Shown here piece by piece: positions 35,694 through 44,736 of a DNA stretch of 55,180 bases. Source of the stretch: Firmicutes bacterium HGW-Firmicutes-8. Lineage in GTDB: Bacteria > Bacillota > Thermincolia > Thermincolales > UBA2595. Made by a program: the position numbers and the translations under genes. Location: NCBI GenBank assembly GCA_002840165.1, contig PGZN01000009.1, forward strand, positions 1 through 55,180. The letters run 5' to 3'. Within the stretch, counting starts at the first letter, position 1. Every line of letters starts with the position of its first letter. The notes under the pieces were generated by a model. The model worked only from the letters and a program-made list of their open reading frames with translations, was not told the origin of the DNA and did not search any database.

Positions 35694-36095
35694 ATGTTAA
35701 AGGAGATAAAAATCCAGACCCAATCGCATTCCCAGTTAATTGATATTACCAGGCATGTTTCTGCCGCAGTGGCGGAATCAGGCGCCGCTTCCGGGACCTG
35801 TTACATTTTTGTGCCTCATACCACCGCGGGAGTCACAATTAACGAAAACGCAGACCCTAGTGTCGTAACTGATATTTTAAAAGAAACCGCCAAAATAGTT
35901 CCTTGGGAAGATAACTACAAACACATGGAAGGGAACTCTGCTGCTCATATCAAGGCAAGTATGATGGGGTTTTCGCAGATTGTTTTGATCGAGAGCAGCC
36001 GGCTAGTCCTGGGAACTTGGCAGGGTATTTATTTCTGTGAGTTTGACGGTCCAAGAAACCGGAAGGTCCTGATAAAAATCATGGAGGACAAATAA
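35694..36095 (+). CDS. YjbQ family protein (UPF0047)
   Basis: A 133-residue protein of the YjbQ/UPF0047 family; homologues have weak thiamine-phosphate synthase activity. The conserved HTTAGVTINENADP block is near residue 42, the HMEGNSAAHIKASMMG block near 77 and the C-terminal GTWQGIYFCEFDGPR near 105. ATG follows GGGAGGTG. The DinG gene begins one base after its stop, so they are co-translated. Confidence 0.88.
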   Translation: MLKEIKIQTQSHSQLIDITRHVSAAVAESGAASGTCYIFVPHTTAGVTINENADPSVVTDILKETAKIVPWEDNYKHMEGNSAAHIKASMMGFSQIVLIESSRLVLGTWQGIYFCEFDGPRNRKVLIKIMEDK

Positions 36096-36096
36096 T

Positions 36097-39060
36097 TTGG
36101 ATAGGATTTACGCTTTCCTTGATATAGAAACGACCGGGCTGAACCCGGATACAGATGACATTATCGAGATTGGGGCTGTAACTGCCTGTAAGGGAGAAAT
36201 AATTGACCGTTTTCACACCCTTGTCAAACCATCAAAAAAACTTCCGCTGAAGATAAAAAATCTTACGGGAATAACAGATGACATGTTGGAGAAGGCGCCC
36301 AGCCCGGCTGATATCAGGGAAGCTTTGCTAACTTTTCTCGGTAACTTTCCTATAGTAGGCCACAACATTACCTTTGATACAGTCTTTTTAAACAGGAAAA
36401 TGGGGGGCAGGATTGATAATAGGCTGCTTGACACGCTTGATTTTGTCCAGGTTGCCCTGCCCAGGGCGGCAAGTTACCGGTTAGATTCGGTGAAGAGTAT
36501 TCTGGGTGTTGAAAAAAACCCGTCTCACAGGGCGCTTGGTGATGCCGAAACCGCCTGCGCGCTTTTTTTTAAGTGTTTTGAACTGCTGTATAACCTCGAT
36601 CATCAAGTTCTAATGCAGATTTATCAGTTAACTACAGATTTAGATTCAACTTTTGCGCAAACCCTGTCAGGCCATTTAGCCCATTATTTAGCCAAATTTC
36701 CCACCGGTAAAGCCAAAGCGTCAATATCACGCTTGGACTCTCAAACCTTTGATGAACACTCCTTGTTTGCGGAACCGGAAGGTTCAGACAGCCCGGCAAA
36801 TATAGAAATATCAACCCTGGCAGAGTTTCTGGGGCCGGCAGGACCCTTTGCCGAAAAATACCCCCAGTTTAAATTCCGGCCGGGCCAGGTAGATATGCTG
36901 GAGACTGTGGCCAGGGGTTTTGCAGCCGGCAAACACATGGTTATTGAGTCCGGGACGGGGACGGGCAAGTCTCTGGCTTACTTAATTCCGGCCATAGCCT
37001 GGGCTGTTTCGAATAAAACCAAGGTTGCTGTGACGACCCATACTATAAATCTTCAGGAACAGTTGTGGGAAAATGATCTGCCAAACATTAAAGATATGAC
37101 CGGCCTCGATTTTAAGGCTGCCCTCGTAAAAGGCAGAAACAATTATTTATGCCTGCGCCGGTGGGAGGCTAAAATAAGAGAGGCCGGGCAGATGGGGCAC
37201 AGTGAACTGCTTTACTGTCTTAAAATATTGGTCTGGCTTACCGAAACTGTTTCAGGCGACAAATCTGAGATTAATACAATGCCCGGGCAGAAACAATATT
37301 GGAACGATCTGAGTTCCGACCAGGACTCTTGTCTCGGAGCGGCATGCCCGTTCTTTAACCGGCTCTGTTTTGTGACAGGCGCCAAGCGTAAAGCGGAACT
37401 GGCAGATTTACTGGTTGTCAATCACTCACTTCTGCTGGCTGACGTAAGACTAAATAACAAACTGCTTCCCGCTTACGAGTATTTAATTATAGATGAAGCC
37501 CACCACTTGGAAGGGAGCGCTACTGAGCAGCTGGGCTGGACAATCAGTACCAACAGCCTGCGGTTTGCGGTGCTGTCTTTCGTCAGAGGCTTTAATACAG
37601 GCTTGAGTCCTGGACTGTTTAACCTGTTGAAACAGGTTTTCAAAAAGAATGCCGATCTGTTTGGTCAGGCTGATTGTGATAAATTTGACAGGGCTGTTAA
37701 AGACGCCTTTGAAAATGTTACCAAAATCACTGAATCGATTAAAGAACTGGATGAATTTCTAAAATCATGGGCATCAACTATATGTGAAGAACACGATGAA
37801 CTCAACTATTTATCTGTCCGGGTCAGGGACTCCCACCGGGGTGATGATCTGTGGGAAGTCCTCGTATCGATAACTGAAAACTATTCGCTCAGGACGTATA
37901 ATTTAGTCCAAACACTCCGTAGAATTGCTGGGCTGTTTGAATCACTGAACCGCGAACAGCAGAAGGACTTCCTACCGCTCCTGAAGGATATCCAGTTTCA
38001 GATAAAAAACTTCGCAGAAATCAACACAAATATTGCCCTATTCATGCAGGGACTCGAAAATTATGTTTATTGGATTGAGATAGACAAGGGACCTAAACAA
38101 GATGTGAAAATCAGGTGTGCTCCCGTTTCTGTGAGTGAATTACTATACGAGAACCTTTTTAAGACAAAGAAAAGCATACTTTTAACATCTGCCACACTTA
38201 GTGTGGATGGAAGTTTTGACCACTTTACAGACAGGGTCGGACTTTCGTTTCTGGGCGAAGAATCAGTAATAAAACGCCTGTATACTTCTCCATTCAGCTA
38301 CGAAAAGCAGTCCCTCCTCAGCGTGGTCCGTGACCTCCCGGACCCGACATCGGTAAGTGACGGGGAGTATGTGGAACACATCGCTCCTGTAATTGGAAAC
38401 ATCGCCCGGATTTTTAACGGGCGAACCCTCGTCCTTTTCACTTCACATCACCTGCTGCGGGGAGTATACGACCGGCTCCGGCAGGAATTAGAGAATGCTG
38501 ATATCGTCCTGCTTGGGCACAAGATTGACGGGGGAAGGACAAGGCTGGTTAATGACTTCAGAAAAAGCAGGAGGGCTGTTTTGTTCGGGGCTGGCAGCTT
38601 TTGGGAGGGTATCGACCTTCCGGGTGATATCCTGAAATGTGTTGTTATAGTCAGGCTCCCCTTCGCCCCTCCAAACACCCCCATCATCGAGGCCAGAATC
38701 GAGGAGTTGGTGAAAGCCCAAAAAGACGCTTTTTATAATTACAGTGTCCCTGAGGCAATAATAAAACTAAAACAGGGTTTTGGCAGATTAATCAGGACAG
38801 AAGAAGACGAAGGTGTTGTAGTAATCCTTGACCGCCGGATAGTTGACCGGAAATATGGACGCAAATTTTTAAATTCGTTACCACTCAAAACCCATGTCAA
38901 AGGTGATTCTTTAACTGTCCTGCAAAAAATCAGCGACTGGGTGGAGGGTGAACGCTCGTCCCTTTCATCCTTAAATATTCTGGACACTGTAGGAGATTTA
39001 GAAAAATACCTTAATCACATCAAAATGAAAAGGAGTGAAACGAAGACAAACGAACAATAG
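36097..39060 (+). CDS. dinG: DnaQ exonuclease-DinG helicase fusion
   Basis: A 987-residue protein with an N-terminal DEDDh 3'-5' exonuclease (FLDIETTGLNPDTDDIIEIG; GHNITFDTVFL; HRALGDAETA) at ~1-165 and an XPD/DinG-type superfamily 2 helicase from ~255: Walker A ESGTGTGKS near 285, DEAH motif IIDEAHHLEG near 466, and motif VI GFGRLIRTEEDEG near 900. Four cysteines between motifs Ia and II (YLC, SC, AAC, LC) could hold a [4Fe-4S] cluster, as in E. coli DinG but unlike the Bacillus protein. A TTG start lies nine bases after GGAGG. The predicted role is unwinding DNA or R-loops during repair. Confidence 0.9.
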   Translation: MDRIYAFLDIETTGLNPDTDDIIEIGAVTACKGEIIDRFHTLVKPSKKLPLKIKNLTGITDDMLEKAPSPADIREALLTFLGNFPIVGHNITFDTVFLNRKMGGRIDNRLLDTLDFVQVALPRAASYRLDSVKSILGVEKNPSHRALGDAETACALFFKCFELLYNLDHQVLMQIYQLTTDLDSTFAQTLSGHLAHYLAKFPTGKAKASISRLDSQTFDEHSLFAEPEGSDSPANIEISTLAEFLGPAGPFAEKYPQFKFRPGQVDMLETVARGFAAGKHMVIESGTGTGKSLAYLIPAIAWAVSNKTKVAVTTHTINLQEQLWENDLPNIKDMTGLDFKAALVKGRNNYLCLRRWEAKIREAGQMGHSELLYCLKILVWLTETVSGDKSEINTMPGQKQYWNDLSSDQDSCLGAACPFFNRLCFVTGAKRKAELADLLVVNHSLLLADVRLNNKLLPAYEYLIIDEAHHLEGSATEQLGWTISTNSLRFAVLSFVRGFNTGLSPGLFNLLKQVFKKNADLFGQADCDKFDRAVKDAFENVTKITESIKELDEFLKSWASTICEEHDELNYLSVRVRDSHRGDDLWEVLVSITENYSLRTYNLVQTLRRIAGLFESLNREQQKDFLPLLKDIQFQIKNFAEINTNIALFMQGLENYVYWIEIDKGPKQDVKIRCAPVSVSELLYENLFKTKKSILLTSATLSVDGSFDHFTDRVGLSFLGEESVIKRLYTSPFSYEKQSLLSVVRDLPDPTSVSDGEYVEHIAPVIGNIARIFNGRTLVLFTSHHLLRGVYDRLRQELENADIVLLGHKIDGGRTRLVNDFRKSRRAVLFGAGSFWEGIDLPGDILKCVVIVRLPFAPPNTPIIEARIEELVKAQKDAFYNYSVPEAIIKLKQGFGRLIRTEEDEGVVVILDRRIVDRKYGRKFLNSLPLKTHVKGDSLTVLQKISDWVEGERSSLSSLNILDTVGDLEKYLNHIKMKRSETKTNEQ

Positions 39061-39149
39061 GTTTTTTGCATAGTTAACATGCCCTTTTATTATTGAGAAA
39101 AAAGTGGTAGAATGAAATAAGTTAATTTTCTAGGAGGTAACCTATTTCC

Positions 39150-39794
39150 ATGAAACAGTCCTCCATTATAGCACGGGACGCCGTACCTTTTCTGGTAATA
39201 CTCGCTTTTCTCACCGTAGTGGCTTTTTACATATACCCCTGGTTAACCTTCATCCCTGGAATTCTGTTGGTCTTTGTGGCCTTTTTTTTCAGAAACCCAC
39301 ACCGCACCATCCCTAGCGATGAGGGTATCCTTGTCTCACCCGCAGACGGGGTTGTGATGGATATAAGTGACATATATGAAGACAGGTTTATTAAAGGAAG
39401 AGCCGTTAAAGTCAGCATTTTCCTGTCGGTCTTCAATGTCCACCTGAACAGGTGTCCGATGGATGGAATTATAGCATACCGCAGCTACCGGCAGGGGAAA
39501 ATGGTCCCGGCGTTTAAAAGCCATGCTTCAGATATCAATGAAAAAAACTATGTGGGAATCGAGGACAATGGGTTTAGAATAATGGTTACCCAGATCACAG
39601 GGTTTATCGCCCGCCGTATCGTCTGCTGGGTGAACCAGGGTGACCGCGTATCCCGGGGAGACCTTTTCGGCCTGATTAAATTTGGTTCCTGCACTGAAAT
39701 CATCTTACCCGAGGGAGTACCTGTACTCGTGAAAAAAGGCGATAAAGTTGTTGGGGGGGAGACATTCATTGGGAGGCTTCAAAATGAACATTAA
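39150..39794 (+). CDS. psd: phosphatidylserine decarboxylase, short (archaeal-type) form
   Basis: A 214-residue proenzyme of the short Psd group. Two N-terminal transmembrane helices (~10-47) are followed by SPADGVVMDI, VKVSIFLSVFNVHLNRCPMD and the self-cleavage site FGSCTEIILPEG near residue 176, where GS is cut to form the pyruvoyl group (most relatives have LGST). It converts phosphatidylserine to phosphatidylethanolamine in the membrane. The start follows GGAGGTAACC. It overlaps pssA by 11 bases. Confidence 0.93.
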   Translation: MKQSSIIARDAVPFLVILAFLTVVAFYIYPWLTFIPGILLVFVAFFFRNPHRTIPSDEGILVSPADGVVMDISDIYEDRFIKGRAVKVSIFLSVFNVHLNRCPMDGIIAYRSYRQGKMVPAFKSHASDINEKNYVGIEDNGFRIMVTQITGFIARRIVCWVNQGDRVSRGDLFGLIKFGSCTEIILPEGVPVLVKKGDKVVGGETFIGRLQNEH

Positions 39795-40287
39795 GTTAAT
39801 ACCCAGCATTTTTACGTTGGCCAACCTTCTACTGGGTATTGTTTCCCTTATTTTTACGATGGAGGATGAGTTTCAAATTGCAGCTGGGATGATTTTATTC
39901 GCCATGGTTCTTGACGGGATGGACGGTCGTTTAGCCCGGAGACTCGATGCCGCCTCTCCGTTCGGCAAGGAGTTGGACTCGCTGGCTGATCTTGTTTCCT
40001 TTGGCGTGTCACCGGCAATTCTGGTATACGCAGCAAAGATGAAATCATTTGGTTATATTGGATTAATAATATGCATTGCCTTTGCCCTATGCGGAGCCAT
40101 TAGATTAGCCAGATTCAATGTTTTGAATATCTCCACCTACTTTGTCGGGGTCCCTATTACTGCAGCCGGAAGTTTGGTCGCCCTAGCGGTTTTGGTCGGT
40201 AACAGGCTGCCTGACATGACCTATCCGGTGCTCGTGGTTTTATTGGCTTATTTGATGGTCAGTAACATTAAAATACCGAAATACTGA
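39784..40287 (+). CDS. pssA: CDP-diacylglycerol-serine O-phosphatidyltransferase
   Basis: A 167-residue membrane enzyme that makes phosphatidylserine, the substrate of the Psd encoded just upstream. The CDP-alcohol phosphotransferase motif is exact (DGRLARRLDAASPFGKELD then SLAD) near residues 44-67, with about five hydrophobic helices. ATG 39784 (MNIKLIPSIFTLANLLLG) has GGGAGG behind it, inside the end of psd; the frame is open further upstream but unlike the family. Confidence 0.93.
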   Translation: MNIKLIPSIFTLANLLLGIVSLIFTMEDEFQIAAGMILFAMVLDGMDGRLARRLDAASPFGKELDSLADLVSFGVSPAILVYAAKMKSFGYIGLIICIAFALCGAIRLARFNVLNISTYFVGVPITAAGSLVALAVLVGNRLPDMTYPVLVVLLAYLMVSNIKIPKY

Positions 40288-40394
40288 TTTGTTTAAAAAA
40301 CTTGATGCGGACTGTCACCATTTTCATTTTGGGTAATAATATAAAATACAGGACATAAAACTAACGTAATATGAAAATGAAGGGGTGAGAGGTC

Positions 40395-40460
40395 TTGCGC
40401 GTCTATTTTATCAGACTTCCTCAGTTTGTTAGAAAAATGTTGATAAGGATATTCAACTAA
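40395..40460 (+). CDS. possible 21-residue basic amphipathic peptide
   Basis: TTG 40395 follows GGGGTGA by six bases and encodes LRVYFIRLPQFVRKMLIRIF ending in N, a short amphipathic, basic, membrane-seeking peptide. A terminator follows 36 bases after its stop. Small size makes this tentative. Confidence 0.35.
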   Translation: MRVYFIRLPQFVRKMLIRIFN

Positions 40461-40496
40461 AACAGATGTTTATATCACCTTATACTGGTGTCTTGT

Positions 40497-40521
40497 GAGA
40501 GGGGTTTTCACCTCTCTTTTT
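40497..40521 (+). terminator. terminator upstream of the hdr-flx operon
   Basis: GAGAGGGG pairs with CACCTCTC (one mismatch) around TTTT and is followed by T5. It isolates the hdr operon from pssA. Confidence 0.7.
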
Positions 40522-40803
40522 ATTTATACAAAGTTCGACATCCATTGTATTGTGCAGGTATACAATTTTATTTAATTTTCGCAAAATTTTTGATTTGGGA
40601 AAAAGGAATTATTGGCTGTACATAGAATAACATTTATAGGGGACAGTTTGTGTCTTTTTATATTTGTTTTTTTTATACATTTTTCTTTTTTATACATTTT
40701 TCTTATGGTGAAATATGCTAATAAATATTTTTATTTAAGGAGGTGTCCTGAGAGCCTAATTTTTATAAATTGATTTTTATTCTTAGGCAAAGAGGGGTTA
40801 ATT

Positions 40804-41385
40804 ATGAGCACATGTGTAAATTTATCTCAAGCCCAGACGGACCACGGCGATTTTATAGAAAGAGTCCGTAAAATGAGCGATCAGGATGTCCGTAAATGCT
40901 ACCAGTGCGGTAAGTGCTCAGCTGGCTGCCCGGTGCATAACTGCAATGGAATGGATGTCTCGCCAAACCGCATTATGAGAATGGTCCAACTGGGCATGGA
41001 AGAAGAGGTTCTAAAAACCAAGACGATTTGGGTTTGTGTAGTCTGCTCCACATGTACTGCCCGCTGCCCGCGTGACATCGATATCGGCCGGGTAATGGAC
41101 GGACTCCGGATTATGGCCTATAAGAAAAATTACTTGCAGTATGCTAAAAATGCAACAGACTTCCATCAAACGTTCTTCAACAATATTGCCACTTTCGGGC
41201 GAGCGTATGAAATGGCCTTTGCCATAGGTCTGACCTTAAAAACCGGATATATGTTTGGCATACTTGATCTTGCGCCTGCAACTTTGCTAAAAGGCAATTT
41301 ACCATTTTTCCCTTCTAAGTTGAAAAACTCCCGTCAAATCAAGGAGATCGTTGAAAACATTAAGCGAATGGAGGGCGAGAAATAG
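40804..41385 (+). CDS. hdrC: heterodisulfide reductase subunit C
   Basis: A 193-residue HdrC. Two [4Fe-4S] ferredoxin motifs, CYQCGKCSAGCP near residue 36 and CVVCSTCTARCP near 80, are followed by a helical tail. In HdrABC it passes electrons from HdrA clusters to the catalytic HdrB. ATG follows GAGGGG by six bases. It is the first gene of the operon and shares the last base of its stop with the hdrB start codon. Confidence 0.93.
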   Translation: MSTCVNLSQAQTDHGDFIERVRKMSDQDVRKCYQCGKCSAGCPVHNCNGMDVSPNRIMRMVQLGMEEEVLKTKTIWVCVVCSTCTARCPRDIDIGRVMDGLRIMAYKKNYLQYAKNATDFHQTFFNNIATFGRAYEMAFAIGLTLKTGYMFGILDLAPATLLKGNLPFFPSKLKNSRQIKEIVENIKRMEGEK

Positions 41386-42245
41386 TGAAATATGCTTATT
41401 ATCCGGGATGTTCTCTCCACGCTACACAGAAGGCATACGATATGTCGGTTAAAGCCGTATGTAAGACTTTGGGCATAGAGCTTTGGGAAATTCCTGACTG
41501 GGTCTGCTGCGGCGCCAGTTCAGCCCACAGCCTTGGGCATTTGCTGGGTTTGGCTATTCCGGCCAAAACCCTTGTCTCTGCAGAAAAAGAGGGGCTTGAC
41601 GTAGTGGCTCCCTGTGCAGCCTGCTGGCAGAGACTGGTCTGGGTTAACCATGAAGTGACTACAAACCCCGATATGAGGGATAAAATTAACAAAGCTATCG
41701 GCGCCGAATTAAAAGGCACCAGTAAAGTTCTATCCATTATGGAAGCAGTCAACAGTGCAGGTATTGATAAGATATCTCAGGCGGTAAAGAAACCATTGAA
41801 GGGTTTAAAAGTGGCTTCATATTACGGGTGTTATTATGTTAAACCACCGAAAATAGCCCATGTCGATGACCCGGAAAGTCCGCACTTAATTGATGACATG
41901 ATGGTTGCCCTTGGGGCGGAAGCAATTGACTGGCCTTATAAAACCGAATGTTGTGGAGCATCGTTAGGTTTTATAGACTTTGATACAACTCTTATGATGA
42001 GTAAAAAGGTGCTGGATTTTGCTGTTAAGTCCGGGGCCGAACTGATTGTAACAGCATGCCCGTTGTGCCAGATGAACCTGGATATGTATCAATCCAAGAT
42101 TAACAAGAAGTTTGGTACCAAGTACAACATCCCAGTCTGCTACTTTACTCAATTAATGGCCTATACCATGGGTTATTCGGCAAATGAACTGGGTATGGGC
42201 AAAAACTATACTGCGTATGAATCAGCTTTTTCCAAGATAGGTTAA
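41385..42245 (+). CDS. hdrB: heterodisulfide reductase subunit B
   Basis: A 286-residue HdrB, the disulfide-reducing subunit with two CCG domains that hold non-cubane Fe-S clusters: ...WVCCGASSAHSLGH with upstream CS and downstream CAACW, and TECCGASLGF with TACPLCQMNLD. In methanogens the substrate is CoM-S-S-CoB; in bacteria without these thiols the partner is unknown or DsrC-like. GTG start overlaps hdrC (TAGTGA). hdrA follows after 55 bases. Confidence 0.93.
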   Translation: MKYAYYPGCSLHATQKAYDMSVKAVCKTLGIELWEIPDWVCCGASSAHSLGHLLGLAIPAKTLVSAEKEGLDVVAPCAACWQRLVWVNHEVTTNPDMRDKINKAIGAELKGTSKVLSIMEAVNSAGIDKISQAVKKPLKGLKVASYYGCYYVKPPKIAHVDDPESPHLIDDMMVALGAEAIDWPYKTECCGASLGFIDFDTTLMMSKKVLDFAVKSGAELIVTACPLCQMNLDMYQSKINKKFGTKYNIPVCYFTQLMAYTMGYSANELGMGKNYTAYESAFSKIG

Positions 42246-42300
42246 ATGAATTAATTTTTCTATATAAAGTATACAAAAAAGTAAACAGGGAGCGATGCAA

Positions 42301-44289
42301 ATGAAAAGGATTGGGGTGTTTCTTTGCTGGTGTGGCTCCAACATCGGCGGGGTTGTAGACGTACCTAAGGTAGCTGAAGTCGTCAGAACCTTCCCCGGCG
42401 TTGCCTTCGTCCAGGAGAACAAATATACTTGTTCTGAACCCGGACAGGTAGCCATGGTCCAAGCAATCAAGGAGCACAAAATCGATGCAGTGGTAGTTGC
42501 CTCCTGCTCACCGCGGATGCACCTGCCGACCTTTCAAAAGGCTGTTGAGACAGCCGGTCTAAACCCGTACATGGTCGAAATGGCCAACCTTCGGGAGCAC
42601 TGTGCCTGGGTTCATATTGGCGAACCCGAAAACGCAACCCAAAAGGCTATGGAACTTGTCCGTAAGGCTGTGGCTAAGGTTGCCAAGCTGGAACCGTTGT
42701 TTGAAAGCTATATTCCGGTTACCAAACGCGCTTTGGTGGTCGGCGGCGGGATTGCCGGTATCCAGACAGCTTTGGATATAGCTGATTCAGGGCATCAGGT
42801 TGTAATAGTCGAGAAGGAAGCAACCATTGGGGGAAGAATGGCCCAATTGGATAAAACCTTTCCTACTCTCGACTGCGGCGCCTGAATTCTCACACCTAAG
42901 ATGGTTGCTGCGGCGCAGCATCCGAACATCACCTTGTATACCTACTCTCAGGTTGAGTCAGTAGGGGGCTATATAGGTAACTTTGAGGTTACCATCAAAA
43001 AGAAAGCAAAATATGTTGACTACACTAAATGCACCGGCTGTGGACTTTGCGAGACAAAGTGTGCCAAGAAAAAAGTCCCCAGCGAATTTGATGCCTTCAT
43101 GGGTCCCAGAACCGCTATTTACAAGCCTTTTGCCCAGGCTGTACCCAATAAACCGGTTATCGATAACAAGGCCTGCAAAAAACTTCTCGAAAACAAATGC
43201 GGGGTTTGCGAGAAGGTTTGTCCTGCAGGGGCGATTAACTTTGAGGACCAGGATGAGCTGATTACCGAGAAATTCGGCGCTATCGTAATGGCCACCGGCT
43301 TTGACCTGATTGATTGGGGTAAAGCTTACGGCGAATACGGCGGAGGAACAATTCCCGATGTTATTGACGGCCTCCAGTTTGAACGTCTCGTTAATGCCGG
43401 CGGTCCGACAGGCGGTAAAATCAAGCGCCCGTCTGACCATGAGATTCCTCAAACCGTCGTATTTATCAAATGCGTTGGTTCGAGGGATGTCTTAAAAGCC
43501 AAATCCTATTGCTCAAGGGCCTGCTGCATGTACACTGCCAAACATGCCCACCAGGTAATTGAGAAGATTAAAGGTTCTGATGTGTATGTCTTCTATATGG
43601 ATGCCCGGACTCCCGGTAAGATGTATGATGAGTTCTACATGCGGACCAGGGAGGTAGACGGAGCCAAGTATATCAGGGGCCAGGTATCAAAGATATTCCA
43701 GGACGGAAATAAGCTTATTGTCCGCGGAGAAGATACCCTTGTTGGCCAGAGTGTTGAAGTAACCGCCGACATGGTTGTTGTGGAAACAGCAATGGTGCCC
43801 AGGGCTGATGCCATCCATCTTGCCCAGACAGTCGGATTCTCATATGACAAAGACGGTTGGTTTACTGAAGCCCACCCGAAACTCCGGCCGGTGGAAACCA
43901 ATACCGGCGGTGTGTTCCTGTCCGGCTGCTGCCAGGGACCCAAGGACGTTCCTGATTCGGTTGCCCAGGCAAGCGCTGCGGCTGTGAAGGTAGTGGCTAT
44001 GTTCTCCAAAGATCAAATGGCTACTAACCCGCAGATTGCTTCTTGTAATGAAGCAACCTGTGTTGGCTGCCTGCTTTGTAAGCCGGTATGCCCATATAAA
44101 GCCATTGAGGGTAAGGAAATCACGGAAAGAGTTCATGGTGAAAACGTCACCCGTACGGTGGCCAGCGTAAACTCCGGTCTCTGCCAGGGCTGTGGAGCAT
44201 GTACTGCTGAGTGCCGTTCAGGATCAATGAACCTTAAGGGCTTCACCAACCTACAATTACTTGCGGAGGTGGATGCTGCATGTCTGTAA
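42301..44289 (+). CDS. hdrA: heterodisulfide reductase subunit A, predicted selenoprotein (UGA at 42883)
   Basis: A 662-residue HdrA when the in-frame TGA at 42883-42885 is read as selenocysteine (residue 195). It falls in the conserved FPTLDCxAC-ILTPKM motif: here TLDCGA-U-ILTPKM, where other HdrAs have Cys. Before it lies the FAD site [19 protein letters not shown]; after it four Fe-S segments ([43 protein letters not shown]). HdrA is the flavin subunit where electrons bifurcate between ferredoxin and HdrB. A SECIS-like hairpin starts 18 bases after TGA. ATG 42301 is eight bases after AGGGAG. Sec at this position is known in methanococcal HdrA. Confidence 0.93.
42886..42923 (+). promoter_or_regulatory. 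candidate bacterial SECIS element of hdrA
   Basis: GGTTGCTGC (42903-42911) pairs with GCAGCATCC (42915-42923), nine pairs with one U-U mismatch. The apical loop GGC begins with G and lies 26 bases after the UGA, within the 16-37 base range described for bacterial SECIS elements. Confidence 0.75.
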
Positions 44290-44714
44290 ACGAAAAAGAC
44301 TCTTCCAACTGGCAGCCCACAATACTGGGCTTTGCCTGTAACTGGTGCAGTTATGCGGGTGCAGATGTATGCGGCGTCAGCCGTTTTCAGCATCCTTCCA
44401 CGATGAGGGTTGTACGCGTCCCGTGCTCCGGGCGGGTTAAACCTGAGTTTGTTTTGAGGGCATTTCAACGGGGGATTGACGGTGTCCTCGTGGGTGGCTG
44501 ACACCCTGGTGACTGCCACTATGCTAGTGGCAATTACTTCACCAGAAGAAGGTATTTAGTAATGAAGCGCCTCTTAGAATATGTCGGTTATGACCCCGGC
44601 CGTTTCAACGCACGCTGGATCTCCGGTTCGGAAGGCCAAAAGTGGGCCGATACCACCAAGGATATGACCGAAAAGCTCAAGGCCCTTGGACCGAACAAGA
44701 GATTCTCGAAATGA
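44280..44714 (+). CDS. flxD: FlxD / MvhD-like electron transfer subunit, predicted selenoprotein (UGA at 44499)
   Basis: A 144-residue MvhD-type [2Fe-2S] protein when TGA 44499-44501 (residue 74) is read as selenocysteine. The family motif is DGVLVxGCHPGDCHYxxGNY; here it reads [20 protein letters not shown], so U replaces Cys exactly. The N-terminus [15 protein letters not shown] and the C-terminal [15 protein letters not shown] are intact, so the open frame after the TGA is clearly coding. It carries electrons from the Flx subunits to HdrA. ATG overlaps hdrA by ten bases behind GGAGGTGG. Methanococcal VhuD has Sec in this family. Confidence 0.92.
44502..44532 (+). promoter_or_regulatory. 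candidate bacterial SECIS element of flxD
   Basis: TGCCACTA (44514-44521) pairs perfectly with TAGTGGCA (44525-44532). The loop TGC has G in position two and starts 20 bases after the UGA, matching the bacterial SECIS model. Confidence 0.75.
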
Positions 44715-44736
44715 TTAAAAGGATGAGGTGTGCGAG

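Larger units (their letters stand above)
40288..40803. other. AT-rich leader region before the hdr-flx operon
   Basis: 516 bases with no large gene. It contains a possible 21-codon ORF (40395-40460), a terminator (40497-40521), a TTGTAT...ATACAA dyad (40545-40565), two direct copies of TTTTTTATACATTTTTC (about 40668-40702), and a full anti-Shine-Dalgarno match AAGGAGGTG at 40737-40745 that has no start codon behind it. A GCCTAA/TTAGGC hairpin (40754-40788) comes right before the hdrC ribosome binding site. The promoter must lie here, but I cannot place it. Confidence 0.6.

Noticed and set aside
42295-42885. Reading hdrA as two separate genes, a short HdrA N-domain and a separate ferredoxin-like protein
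   Set aside because: No ribosome binding site or start codon precedes the second half, the frame is unbroken apart from TGA, and the TGA replaces a conserved Cys.
42958-43452. 164-codon minus-strand ORF inside hdrA
   Set aside because: Shadow of the HdrA coding sequence; no family similarity.
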